A stretch of DNA of 64,000 bases from Nonomuraea fuscirosea. GTDB lineage: Bacteria; Actinomycetota; Actinomycetes; Streptosporangiales; Streptosporangiaceae. Below, piece after piece: positions 51,149 to 59,631 of this stretch. A program made the translations under genes and the position numbers. Under the pieces are notes generated by a model. It saw only the letters and a list, made by a program, of their open reading frames with translations. It had not been told where the DNA came from and did not search any database. The DNA lies in the NCBI RefSeq assembly GCF_003001935.1, contig NZ_PVNG01000009.1, positions 186,001-250,000 on the forward strand. The letters are read 5' to 3'. The stretch's first letter is position 1; every line of letters begins with the position of its first letter.

Positions 51149-51786
51149 AACTCACCTACCGGACGGAGGAGGGGGCCCGGCTCGGGTCGCTGCTCTGGGA
51201 GTTCGGGCCCGGCTGGCGGATGATCTCCTCGGCGATGCTGGGCGGCGGGATCGGGGCGCGCGAGTGGGTGCTGAACGCGCAGGTGGTGGCCGGCTATGCG
51301 CGGATGGACCCGGCCGACCACCTCGCCGCGCTCGGCCCCGCCCGCGGCGACGGGGTCGGGATGATGACCGCCGCCTCCGTCGACCGGTACGTCCGGGCCG
51401 CGGACGGCGGCGCCGAGGCGTACGCCACCGTGGGCCTGCGCGTCCCCACCTGGGCCGCCGCCCCCGAGGGGCACACCGATCCCGAGCTGGCCCCGATCAG
51501 GGTGGGCACGATCAACATCGTCGTCGTCCTGCCGGTAGTCATGACGGACGCGGCACTGGTCAACACGGTGATGACCGTCACCGAGGCGAAGTCCCAAGCC
51601 ATGATCGAAACCGGCTTCCCGGGTACTGGGACGGCGTCCGACGCGGTCTGCGTGGCCGTCCCCGCCACCGGCCCCCAGGAGGTCTTCGGCGGCCCCCGCT
51701 CGGAGTGGGGCGCCCGCGTGGCGCGGGCGGTGCACACGGCGGTGCGCCGTGGCGCCGAGGCGTGGCGGCCCGGTCACTTAAAGTGA
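51145..51786 (+). CDS. cbiZ: Adenosylcobinamide amidohydrolase
   Basis: 213 residues from GTG 51145. CbiZ signatures are ISSAMLGGGIGAREWVLNAQ, GVGMMTAASVDRYVRAADGG, PIRVGTINIVVVLPVVM and the C-terminal TEAKSQAMIETGFPGTGTAS. The enzyme removes the aminopropanol arm of adenosylcobinamide, giving adenosylcobyric acid, and allows salvage of imported cobinamides or pseudocobalamin. Its place as last gene after btuFCD under one B12 riboswitch makes a salvage operon. Confidence 0.9.
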   Translation: MKLTYRTEEGARLGSLLWEFGPGWRMISSAMLGGGIGAREWVLNAQVVAGYARMDPADHLAALGPARGDGVGMMTAASVDRYVRAADGGAEAYATVGLRVPTWAAAPEGHTDPELAPIRVGTINIVVVLPVVMTDAALVNTVMTVTEAKSQAMIETGFPGTGTASDAVCVAVPATGPQEVFGGPRSEWGARVARAVHTAVRRGAEAWRPGHLK

Positions 51787-51849
51787 GTTTTTTCGGGGAA
51801 GTAGCATGTGGGCGAGAGCGAGACTCCCGATAATGAGTGGGTGACCGCA

Positions 51850-52455
51850 ATGGCGACGATCGAACCGAAGACCGGCACGGCCGCTGAAGAGCCGACGACG
51901 AGGCGCACGGTTCTCTACGGTGCGCCGCCGTTCACTGTCGACGACCTGCTCAAGTTCCCCGACGACGGGAACCGTTACGAGCTCTTCAACGGGAGCCTAC
52001 TAGTGAGCCCTGCCCCGACCCCCCAGCACCAGGATGCGATCTTCCTGTTGCAGACGATTCTCCACCAAGCGGCTCCGCCGCATATGAAGGTGTACTCCAC
52101 CGTCAACGTGCGCGCCTCCGACAGCGATCTCTATATCCCCGACCTAGTGGTGGTGCCGAAGGAGAGAGCCAGGTCGGTGCGGCTCATGTTCGCTCCCGAG
52201 GACGTGCGCCTGGCGGTGGAGGTGGTCAGCCCGAGCACGAGAACCCGTGACAGGGCGATCAAAGCTACCGCATACGCCGCGGCGGGCATCCCCGCCTATT
52301 GGCGGGTGGAGCTCGACGAAGGGCCGAAGCTCTACGTCCACGAGCTCGACGACGACTCCTACCGGGGGCCCACTGCCCACGAGGCCGGGGCCAAGGTCAG
52401 CCTTTCACAGCCTTTTCCCGTCATTTTCGACCCCGCCGATCTGACCGACTACTGA
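51850..52455 (+). CDS. Uma2 family endonuclease (DUF820)
   Basis: About 201 residues from ATG 51850 (GTG 51841 is the alternative). The Uma2 nuclease fold: FTVDDLLKFPDDGNRYELFN (Glu of the active site), PTPQHQDAIFLLQTIL, YIPDLVVVPKERA (Asp), and VRLAVEVVSPSTRTRDRAIK (Glu, Lys). All expected acidic residues and the Lys are there. These are abundant in actinomycetes, and their role is unclear. It stands alone, convergent with the hydantoinase pair. Confidence 0.88.
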   Translation: MATIEPKTGTAAEEPTTRRTVLYGAPPFTVDDLLKFPDDGNRYELFNGSLLVSPAPTPQHQDAIFLLQTILHQAAPPHMKVYSTVNVRASDSDLYIPDLVVVPKERARSVRLMFAPEDVRLAVEVVSPSTRTRDRAIKATAYAAAGIPAYWRVELDEGPKLYVHELDDDSYRGPTAHEAGAKVSLSQPFPVIFDPADLTDY

Positions 52456-54131
52456 AAGCTGACGCCGTAGTCGCGGCCCGCGCCCTCCGGTGAGACGCGG
52501 CCGGCGTCGAGGTCGGCCAGGAGCGCCTCCGGATCCCGTTCCCCCGGCGGTCCCAGCCCGCCGCCGCCCGTCGTCTCCACGATGAACGCCTCCCCGGCCG
52601 CGAACCGCACGTTGTTCACCTTGGACGCCAGCCGCTCGACCGTCCCGTCGAGCCGCCGCCGGTAGAAGCCGCCCAGCCGCCCCGGCAGCCCGCCCTCCCG
52701 CCCGGGAGGCGCCAGGCGCAGCCGGTCGCCACGGGTCGTGACGTGACAGTCCGCCAGGAACCGGTAGACCGTCCGCGAGCCCAGCCCGCCCCGCCGCCGT
52801 CCTGGGCCGCCGGAGTCCTGGATCGTCTCGATCGACTCCACGATCAGCGGGCAGCGGCTCTCCACCGGCTCCACCTGCGGCACCGAGTTGCGGCCGATGC
52901 CGAAGTGCACGCCCGTGGCGTCCGGCCCGTCCAGGTCCCTGCGGGCGCCGACGCCGCCGAAGTCGTACGACAGGTGGATCCAGTACGGCGCCCCCACCGC
53001 CGCGATCGAGAACGGCTGCAGGATCCCGCTGGCCGCGATGGCCCGCTCCGGCACGGCGTCCGACATGGCCTGGAAGACGGCCTCCATGGCGGCGTAGATG
53101 GGCACGTACCGCCCGCCGCACGGGTAGGGGGAGCGGGCGTTGAGCAGGGAGCCCTCCGGCAGGCGCACGTCGATGGCGCGCAGGCAGCCCTCGTTCATGG
53201 GGATCGCCGGATCGAGGAAGCAGCGGATCGCGAAGACCGCGGCGGCCAGCGACTGCGAGGCCGAGGCGTTGATCGCCGCCGGTACCTGCGGGTCCGTGCC
53301 GGCGAAGTCGAGCACCGCCGCCCGCCCGCCGAGCGTGACGGCCACCCGGACGTGGTGCGCCCTGTCCTGCTCGATCCCGTCGTCGTCGATCGGGTACGCC
53401 GCCGCGAACCTGCCCTCGGGCAGCTCGGCCAGGGCGGCCCGGGTCCTGGCCTCGGTGTGGTCGAGGTAGTCGGTCACGCCTTCGGCCAGGCCGCGCACGC
53501 CGTACTCGGCGATCAGCGCCTCCATCCGGGCGGCGGCCACGGCCGTGCCGGCCACGAGGGCCCTGACGTCGCCCATCACCTTGTCGGGCGTGCGGCTGTT
53601 GGCCTTCAGTATCGCCTCGACGGCCGGTTCGAGCCCCTGCTCGGTGGCCAGGCGCACCGGCGGCAGCTGCAGGCCCTCGAGGAAGATGTCGGTGGCCAGC
53701 GGGGCCATGCCGCCCGCCGAGAGGCCGCCGAGGTCGGAGACGTGGATCATGGTGGCGGTGAAGTAGGCGGGCGCGTCGCCGGCCCTGTCCCCGGTCTGGG
53801 CGAAGACGGGGCGGAAGACGAGCAGGTCGTTGGTGTGGACGCCGCCGCGGTAGGCGTCGTTGAGCGCGTACACCTCGCCGGGGCGCATCGTGTCCAGGGG
53901 GAAGTCCGCGAGCAGCTCGGGCAGCGCGACCTTGAGCGCCATGCTGTTCATCAGCGTGGTGGCCATGGACTGGGCGATCAGGCGGCCCCGCGCGTCCAGC
54001 ACGGCGGCCGAGGCGTCGGAGCCCTCCACGATGAACGTCGAGTACGCCGAGCGCACCACCACGATGCTGGCCTCCTCCGCCGCCACGACCAGCGCGTTGC
54101 GCAGCACCTCCGCGGTCAGGGGATCGGTCAT
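52449..54131 (-). CDS. hyuB: Hydantoinase B/oxoprolinase family subunit
   Basis: 560 residues from ATG 54131, MTDPLTAEVLRNALVVAAEE. HyuB landmarks: VRSAYSTFIVEGSDASAAVL, YALNDAYRGGVHTNDLLVFR, ATMIHVSDLGGLSAGGMAP, FAGTDPQVPAAINAS, and the C-terminal GGGGLGPPGERDPEALLADL. With subunit A it forms ATP-dependent hydantoinase, 5-oxoprolinase or acetone-carboxylase-like enzymes. The A gene directly upstream overlaps it by 4 bases. Confidence 0.9.
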   Translation of the reverse strand: MTDPLTAEVLRNALVVAAEEASIVVVRSAYSTFIVEGSDASAAVLDARGRLIAQSMATTLMNSMALKVALPELLADFPLDTMRPGEVYALNDAYRGGVHTNDLLVFRPVFAQTGDRAGDAPAYFTATMIHVSDLGGLSAGGMAPLATDIFLEGLQLPPVRLATEQGLEPAVEAILKANSRTPDKVMGDVRALVAGTAVAAARMEALIAEYGVRGLAEGVTDYLDHTEARTRAALAELPEGRFAAAYPIDDDGIEQDRAHHVRVAVTLGGRAAVLDFAGTDPQVPAAINASASQSLAAAVFAIRCFLDPAIPMNEGCLRAIDVRLPEGSLLNARSPYPCGGRYVPIYAAMEAVFQAMSDAVPERAIAASGILQPFSIAAVGAPYWIHLSYDFGGVGARRDLDGPDATGVHFGIGRNSVPQVEPVESRCPLIVESIETIQDSGGPGRRRGGLGSRTVYRFLADCHVTTRGDRLRLAPPGREGGLPGRLGGFYRRRLDGTVERLASKVNNVRFAAGEAFIVETTGGGGLGPPGERDPEALLADLDAGRVSPEGAGRDYGVSFQ

Positions 54132-56248
54132 CGGCGGATCTCTCCGCTCCTGGTGAGGTGGACGGCCAGGCCGGGGGCGAGCGCCGCGCTCCAGCCGGGC
54201 GGGACGACGATCGTGGACTCGGAGTCCTCGACGACCGCCGGTCCGCGCAGCCGGCCGGTGAAGGTGTCCCTGGTGTGCACGGGGACCTCGGCGTAGCCCC
54301 CTGACTCGGGGAAGTACGCCCTGCGCGTGCCAGGCCCGGGTGGGCGGGGACTCGGAGCGGGTTGCGGTGCGTCAGAGGAGCCGGACTCTGGAAGGGGCTG
54401 CGGCGCGTCTGACGGACGGGGCTCTGTGGCGAGCCCCGGCGGGCCGGACGGGTGCGGCGCGGGAGCGGGTCGCGCCGGGCCGGCCGGGGTGGTCACGCGG
54501 ACCCGGTAGCTCACCAGCTCGATCTCCCCCCGCTGCTCGATCCCGTACACCCGCGCGTACCGCGAGAAGAACCGCGACTCCAGTTCCCGCCGGTCGGGCG
54601 TCCAGTCCACGGTCAGATCGTGCGACTGCCCCTTGAACCGCGCGTCCACCGACCGCAGCACCCGCACCTCCGGTGCCGACAGCGAGACCCCGAGGTCGGC
54701 GGCGGCGTCCGCGGCCAGGCCGGTGAGCAGGGCGGCCGGATCGAGGGCGTCCAGACGGGACAGGACGCGGTCCGCGCACAGCTCGCCGGCCGGCAGTCCG
54801 GCCGCCGAGGCCACCCCGCAGTACGGCGGCACCACCACCGTCGAGATCCCGAACCGCTCCGCCACCCGCGCCGCGTGCATCGGCCCGGCCCCGCCGAAGG
54901 CCACCAGGGCGAAGCCGCGGGGATCGATGCCCCGCTGCACCGTCACCACGTGCACGGCCGAGGCCATGGAGGCGCTGACGATCGAGTGCACCGCGTACGC
55001 GGCCTGCTCGCGCGTCACGCCGAGCGGCCCCGCCAGCCGGTCCAGCGCCTTGTCCGCCAGCGCGGGCGACAGCGGGATCGAGGCCGAGGAGAGGTAGCCC
55101 AGCACCAGGTTCGCGTCCGTCACGGTCGGCTCGGAGCCGCCCAGGCCGTAACAGGCGGGCCCGGGGGAGGAGCCGGCCGAGCGCGGGCCGACCCGCAGCG
55201 CGCCGGCCGGGTCGAGCCAGGCCACGCTGCCGCCGCCGGCCCCCACCTCCGCCAGGTCGATGGCCGGCGTCTTGACGGGCACGCCGGTGCCCGCCCTGCG
55301 CCCGCCGAAGCTGCCCTTGCCGCCGACGTGGAACTCGTGGGTGATCTCCGGCCGCCCGCCGCGCACGACGCAGGCCTTGGCGGTGGTGCCGCCCATGTCG
55401 AACGAGATCGCGTCCGCGAACCCCGCCGCCGCGGCGAGCGGGGCCGCCGCCAGCACCCCCGCGGCCGGGCCCGACTCGATCGTGGCGACGGCCCGCCGGG
55501 CGGCCAGTTCGGCCGAGACGACGCCGCCGCTGGACTCCATGACGTGGATGGGCGCGCGGATCCCCAGCTCCGTGAGCCGTTCGCGCAACCGGGTGAGGTA
55601 GGAGGCCATCAGGGGGCCGATGTAGGCGGACATGATCGTGGTGGTGGCGCGCTCGTACTCGCGGATCTCCGGCCAGATCTCCGAGGAGGTCACCACGTCC
55701 GGGATCCGCTCGCGCAGGATCGCGGCCACCTGCCGTTCGTGGTCCGGGTTGGCGTACGCGTGCAGCAGGCACACCGCGGCCGAGCCGATGCCGCGGGCGG
55801 CGATCTCGGCGGCGGCCCGGCGCGCCGAGCCGGGGTCGAGCGGGGTCAGCACGTCACCGCGGGCGGAGACGCGCTCCACCACCTCGAAGCAGTCGCCGGG
55901 CGCCACGGGCGGAGGGGGCGGGGTGAAGCGCAGGTCGTAGCGGTCCTCCTCGACCCGGGCGTAGCGGCCGAGCGGAATGGCCGCCCGAAAGCCCTGAGTC
56001 GTGACATAGGCGACACGTACACCCGTACGTTCGAGCACCGCGTTGGTGGCCAGCGTCGTGGCGTGCACCACCCGCGTGACCTGCGCCGGGTCCCGGTCGC
56101 CGAGCGCCCGCGTAACGCCGGTGAGTATCCCCGCGATGGGGTCGTAGTGGGTGCTCAGACATTTGGCCACGGAGATCGCGCCGGACGTGTCCCGAACGAC
56201 AACGTCGGTGAAGGTACCGCCGACGTCCACGCCGATCGTGTAACCCAT
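54128..56248 (-). CDS. hyuA: Hydantoinase A/oxoprolinase family subunit
   Basis: 706 residues from ATG 56248. The N-terminal YTIGVDVGGTFTDVVVRDTS and the second ATPase motif AISFDMGGTTAKACVVRGGR are the actin-like ATP sites; GFALVAFGGAGPMHAARVAE and GVASAAGLPAGELCADRVLS are standard. Near the C-terminus a Pro/Ser-rich insertion with repeats (RPSDAPQPLPESGSSDAPQP) interrupts the usual sequence. The pair is a separate transcription unit whose promoter holds the CAAGCGCTTG palindrome. Confidence 0.9.
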   Translation of the reverse strand: MGYTIGVDVGGTFTDVVVRDTSGAISVAKCLSTHYDPIAGILTGVTRALGDRDPAQVTRVVHATTLATNAVLERTGVRVAYVTTQGFRAAIPLGRYARVEEDRYDLRFTPPPPPVAPGDCFEVVERVSARGDVLTPLDPGSARRAAAEIAARGIGSAAVCLLHAYANPDHERQVAAILRERIPDVVTSSEIWPEIREYERATTTIMSAYIGPLMASYLTRLRERLTELGIRAPIHVMESSGGVVSAELAARRAVATIESGPAAGVLAAAPLAAAAGFADAISFDMGGTTAKACVVRGGRPEITHEFHVGGKGSFGGRRAGTGVPVKTPAIDLAEVGAGGGSVAWLDPAGALRVGPRSAGSSPGPACYGLGGSEPTVTDANLVLGYLSSASIPLSPALADKALDRLAGPLGVTREQAAYAVHSIVSASMASAVHVVTVQRGIDPRGFALVAFGGAGPMHAARVAERFGISTVVVPPYCGVASAAGLPAGELCADRVLSRLDALDPAALLTGLAADAAADLGVSLSAPEVRVLRSVDARFKGQSHDLTVDWTPDRRELESRFFSRYARVYGIEQRGEIELVSYRVRVTTPAGPARPAPAPHPSGPPGLATEPRPSDAPQPLPESGSSDAPQPAPSPRPPGPGTRRAYFPESGGYAEVPVHTRDTFTGRLRGPAVVEDSESTIVVPPGWSAALAPGLAVHLTRSGEIRR

Positions 56249-56269
56249 TCACGTACGTTATGTCCCCGA

Positions 56270-56280
56270 GCAAGCGCTTG
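56270..56280. promoter_or_regulatory. GCAAGCGCTTG palindrome upstream of the hydantoinase pair
   Basis: The 10 bases CAAGCGCTTG at 56271-56280 are identical to 43506-43515 and lie 23 bases before ATG 56248. Position near the transcription start suggests repression. The divergent gene begins 75 bases away. Confidence 0.55.
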
Positions 56281-56354
56281 TCTATGTAGTGGTCTATTGA
56301 CTTACGGCAGGTGATTGGGACGCTGGTCCTAGGTCCTGCGTTTGGAGCGGAGAG

Positions 56355-57818
56355 ATGGCGCGCCTCACAGCTCTTTTCACCGGCGTCGCGGCGGCACTGG
56401 CGCTCACCGCGCTGCCGGTCGCGGCGCACGAACACCCGAGCGGGATCACCGACCTGGTGAGCCCCGCCGTCGTACGACTGGAAGCCGTGTCCCACGTGGA
56501 GATCACGCTGCTCGATCACGTCAGCGAGCTGAAGCATGTGGAGCGGTCCTATGACGTCCCGTTCGCCCAGGGAACCGGAACGGTCGTCAGCCCCGACGGC
56601 ACCATCGTCGCCCTGAGACGGCTGGCGGTGAACCCGGACGACGTGGCCGTCTACGCGGCCAACAAGATCTTCGCCGAGCACCACAAGGTGAAGATCCCCG
56701 ACGACTACAAGAAGCACAAGCTCTCCGACGACCTGCTCGACCGCCATCTCCAGGACTGCTACCCGCCCAAGAGCAGCACCGCCACCTGCATCATCGACGT
56801 CACCACCGAGATCACGGCCTTCCCCAACGTCTCGCCGGCCAGCGCGGAAGGGTTCAAGGTCAAGTGCATCAAGGCCGGCCCCGACCCCGACAGCCCGGCC
56901 GTGCTCGTGCCGCTGACCCCCGCCACGGGCGGCGTCGGCATGCCGACCGCGCCGCTGGCCGACAAGGTGCCCGAGCAGGCGGGCTCACCCACGAACGTGG
57001 CCGGCTTCCTGGGCCGGCCCGGCCCGAACGTCGCGCACACCGTCGAGATCGCCCACCTGGCCGCGGGCGGCGCGGCGGGATCGGGCGGCCGGCCGTTCGC
57101 CGACCCGGACAAGAAGGTCGACGAGCCCGTCAAGCTGGGCGGCCTCGCGGACAAGGGCCTGGTCGGCGCGCCCGTCATCGGCGACAAGGACGGCCACGTC
57201 ATCGGCATGCTCGTCGGAGGCGGAAAGCAGGGCCGGATGATCGGGGTCAGGGAGATCACCGGCATCCTGGCCGCCGCCAAGGTGGTGCCGCGCCGGGGCG
57301 CGATCGACACGGCGTTCGAGGCGGCGCTGACCCGCTACCACACGCAGTACTACACCGAGGCCGCGCCGGGCTTCCAGCGCGTGCTGGAGCTCTACCCCGG
57401 CAACGTGGTCGCGGCGGGCCTGCTCAAGACCTCGCTGGCCAAGCGCGGCGGCCCGGAGGACCAGGGCACCAAGCAGGCGGTGAGCGAGCCCGTGCGCTCC
57501 ACGCCGCTGTGGCCCTTCATCCTGGCGGCCGGGATACTTTTCATAGCCGCGGCCGGTGGAGCGTATCTGCTGTGGCGTCGCCGCTCTCCTGAAACACCGA
57601 CGGAACTGCCAGAGCCGCTGGCGGCCGGTCCACCGCTCGACGACGGCGCCAACCAGACCGTGGTCGTCCGGCGGTCCCAGTCGTTCCAAGTGGTCCCGCA
57701 GCAGCAGCAGGTGATGACCGCGCCGGACCCGGCGATCAAGTACTGCACCTCGTGCGGCATGAGGCTCGGACCGGCGCACCGCTTCTGCGGCTACTGCGGC
57801 CACCCCATCGAGACGTGA
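56355..57818 (+). CDS. Exported protein with degenerate serine-protease fold, membrane anchor and C-terminal zinc ribbon
   Basis: 487 residues. A signal peptide (LTALFTGVAAALALTALPVA-AH) is followed by a trypsin-like S1C-type fold (ITDLVSPAVVRLEAVSHVEI, GTGTVVSPDGTIVALRRLAV, GLADKGLVGAPVIGDKDGHV), in which the usual GNSGGP is LVGAPV, so the catalytic Ser is absent. A short TPR-like helix pair (YYTEAAPGFQRVLELYPGNV), a membrane helix (LWPFILAAGILFIAAAGGAY) and a cytosolic tail with four-Cys ribbon (CTSCGMRLG...FCGYCG) follow. It overlaps the Ser/Thr kinase start by one base, suggesting a sensor-kinase partnership. Confidence 0.75.
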   Translation: MARLTALFTGVAAALALTALPVAAHEHPSGITDLVSPAVVRLEAVSHVEITLLDHVSELKHVERSYDVPFAQGTGTVVSPDGTIVALRRLAVNPDDVAVYAANKIFAEHHKVKIPDDYKKHKLSDDLLDRHLQDCYPPKSSTATCIIDVTTEITAFPNVSPASAEGFKVKCIKAGPDPDSPAVLVPLTPATGGVGMPTAPLADKVPEQAGSPTNVAGFLGRPGPNVAHTVEIAHLAAGGAAGSGGRPFADPDKKVDEPVKLGGLADKGLVGAPVIGDKDGHVIGMLVGGGKQGRMIGVREITGILAAAKVVPRRGAIDTAFEAALTRYHTQYYTEAAPGFQRVLELYPGNVVAAGLLKTSLAKRGGPEDQGTKQAVSEPVRSTPLWPFILAAGILFIAAAGGAYLLWRRRSPETPTELPEPLAAGPPLDDGANQTVVVRRSQSFQVVPQQQQVMTAPDPAIKYCTSCGMRLGPAHRFCGYCGHPIET

Positions 57819-59551
57819 TGCCATTGAACGAAAGATCGCTCATCGGCCAGGAGGTGGCCGGGTACTACATCGAGGACATCGTCGGCAAGGGCGGCATGGC
57901 CGTCGTCTACCTGGCACTCGACCCGAGGTTGAGCCGCCGGGTGGCGCTGAAGATCCTCAACCCGGTGCTGAGCGTCGACGACCGGTTCAGGCAGCGCTTC
58001 ATCCTGGAGTCCAGGACGGTCGCCAGCATCGAGCACCCCAACATCATCCCGATCTACGAGGCCAACGCCGACGCCGACGGCGTCCTCTACATCGCCATGC
58101 GCTACGTCGACGGCCTCGACATGCGCCGGCTCATCTACGACCGGGGCCCGCTGCCGATCGGCCAGGCGAACCAGATCTTCGCCCAGGTGGCCGCCGCGCT
58201 CGACGCCGCCCACGCCCACGACCTGATCCACCGCGACGTCAAACCGGCCAACATCCTGCTGGCCGGCGACCACGTCTACCTGACCGACTTCGGCATCACC
58301 AAGCACCGCTCGTCGATCTCCGGGCTGACGCAGACCGACCAGTTCATCGGCACACCCCGCTACATGTCGCCCGAGCAGATCAACAAGGAGCACATCGACG
58401 GCCGCTGCGACCAGTACGCCCTGGGCTGCGTGGTCTACGAAGGACTGTCGGCGCGGCTGCCGTTCCAGCGGGAGAACGACATCGCGCTGCTGTGGGCGCA
58501 CCTGGCCGAGCAGCCCACGCCGCTGTCGCAGATCAGGCCCGAGCTGCCGCCGCAGGTCGACGCCGTGATGATGCGGGCGCTGGCCAAGTCGCCCGAGCAG
58601 CGCTACGCGAGCTGCACCGAGTTCGTGACCGCGCTGCGCGACGCGATCGGCGGGCCCCGCTACGACGCGTTCGGCGGGCCGGGCTCGGGGCCGCACCTGG
58701 TGCCCCGTCCTGGGACGAGCCCGCACTCCGGGCCGTACCCCGTGCAGCAACCACCCGCGGGCCCGATCTCCGGCCCGATCTCCGGCCCGATCTCCGGCCC
58801 GACCTCCGGCCCGACCTCCGGGCCGCACTCCCTGCCGCTGCCCCATCCTGCCACCGGACCGTCCACCGGCCCCGGCGCGGTGCCGCAGCAGGCCGCGTCG
58901 TTCCCCGGGGGGCCCGGCGCCGGAGGACCGGTCACGGCGGCCAAGCGGCCGGGACGGCTGCCGATCGTGGCCGCCACGCTGGTCGCCGCCGTCGCGGCGC
59001 TCGCGCTGGTCGCGTTCGTCATCCTCAACAACCAGGCCGAGACCTGGGCCCGCTACAAGACCAGCGCCGCCGCGCCGCTCACGTTCGAGTACCCGGGCGA
59101 CTGGACCGTCCGCACCCACCAGGACCTCTTCGCCGTGGTCTCCCCGCACGCCACCGACTTCGAGCAGCTGTTCGTGGCCGGCCCCGGCGCCGACTGGTCG
59201 AAGATCACCCAGATCGTCGCCGACGACCCCGAGGCCGCCTCCGGCGTCTACGTCCAGGTCTCCGACACCCTGGACGCCAACGGCACCTCGGAGCTGATGA
59301 AGGCCAAGATGGAGGTGCTCCTGCCCGGACAGGTGAACGTCGGCAAGCCCATCCAGGACCAGGCGGGCGACAGCCCGGCCACCCGCTTCGACGGCAACCT
59401 GCACGACCCCGACAGCGGCACCACGCTCGCGTTCGTCAGCTACGTGATCGACCGCGAGCCCAAGACCATGCTTGTCATGTACTTCTGCGCCAGGACCACC
59501 TGCGACGACGCCACCCAGACCAGGATCAGGCAGAGCGTGCGCGTGTCCTGA
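57818..59551 (+). CDS. Ser/Thr protein kinase with extracellular domain
   Basis: 577 residues. Kinase motifs: G-loop VGKGGMAVVYLA, Lys45 in VALKIL, catalytic HRDVKPAN (Asp140), DFG (157-159), and APE as SPEQ. After the kinase domain a GPISGP/GPTSGP linker, then one membrane helix (LPIVAATLVAAVAALALVAF), and an exported domain of about 165 residues (WARYKTSAAAPLTFEYPGDW, FVAGPGADWSKITQIVADDP) with a Cys pair near the end (CARTTC). This is the PknB-like layout without PASTA repeats. ATG 57818 overlaps the previous stop by one base. Confidence 0.93.
   Translation: MPLNERSLIGQEVAGYYIEDIVGKGGMAVVYLALDPRLSRRVALKILNPVLSVDDRFRQRFILESRTVASIEHPNIIPIYEANADADGVLYIAMRYVDGLDMRRLIYDRGPLPIGQANQIFAQVAAALDAAHAHDLIHRDVKPANILLAGDHVYLTDFGITKHRSSISGLTQTDQFIGTPRYMSPEQINKEHIDGRCDQYALGCVVYEGLSARLPFQRENDIALLWAHLAEQPTPLSQIRPELPPQVDAVMMRALAKSPEQRYASCTEFVTALRDAIGGPRYDAFGGPGSGPHLVPRPGTSPHSGPYPVQQPPAGPISGPISGPISGPTSGPTSGPHSLPLPHPATGPSTGPGAVPQQAASFPGGPGAGGPVTAAKRPGRLPIVAATLVAAVAALALVAFVILNNQAETWARYKTSAAAPLTFEYPGDWTVRTHQDLFAVVSPHATDFEQLFVAGPGADWSKITQIVADDPEAASGVYVQVSDTLDANGTSELMKAKMEVLLPGQVNVGKPIQDQAGDSPATRFDGNLHDPDSGTTLAFVSYVIDREPKTMLVMYFCARTTCDDATQTRIRQSVRVS
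58758..58830 (+). repeat. In-gene tandem 15-base repeat (GPISG/GPTSG linker)
   Basis: GGCCCGATCTCC-type units are repeated five or six times, encoding GPISGPISGPISGPTSGPTS. It makes a flexible juxtamembrane linker in the kinase and may vary between strains. Confidence 0.85.
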
Positions 59552-59631
59552 CTTGGAACTCACTTGCGCCCGGCTTGGCCGCCGCCTCCCGGCGGTGTTC
59601 AGCCGGGCGCGCGGCGTCTACCCTCCGGCGT

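Noticed and set aside
42437-51786. The 42-51 kb region as one secondary-metabolite biosynthetic cluster
   Set aside because: There is no synthase, NRPS, PKS, terpene cyclase or resistance gene; the enzymes fit catabolism, and the B12 operon has its own riboswitch control.
58758-58830. Regular short repeats as a CRISPR array
   Set aside because: The 15-base units have no spacers and encode an in-frame Gly-Pro-Ile-Ser linker inside a kinase gene. No CRISPR or cas gene is seen anywhere in the window.
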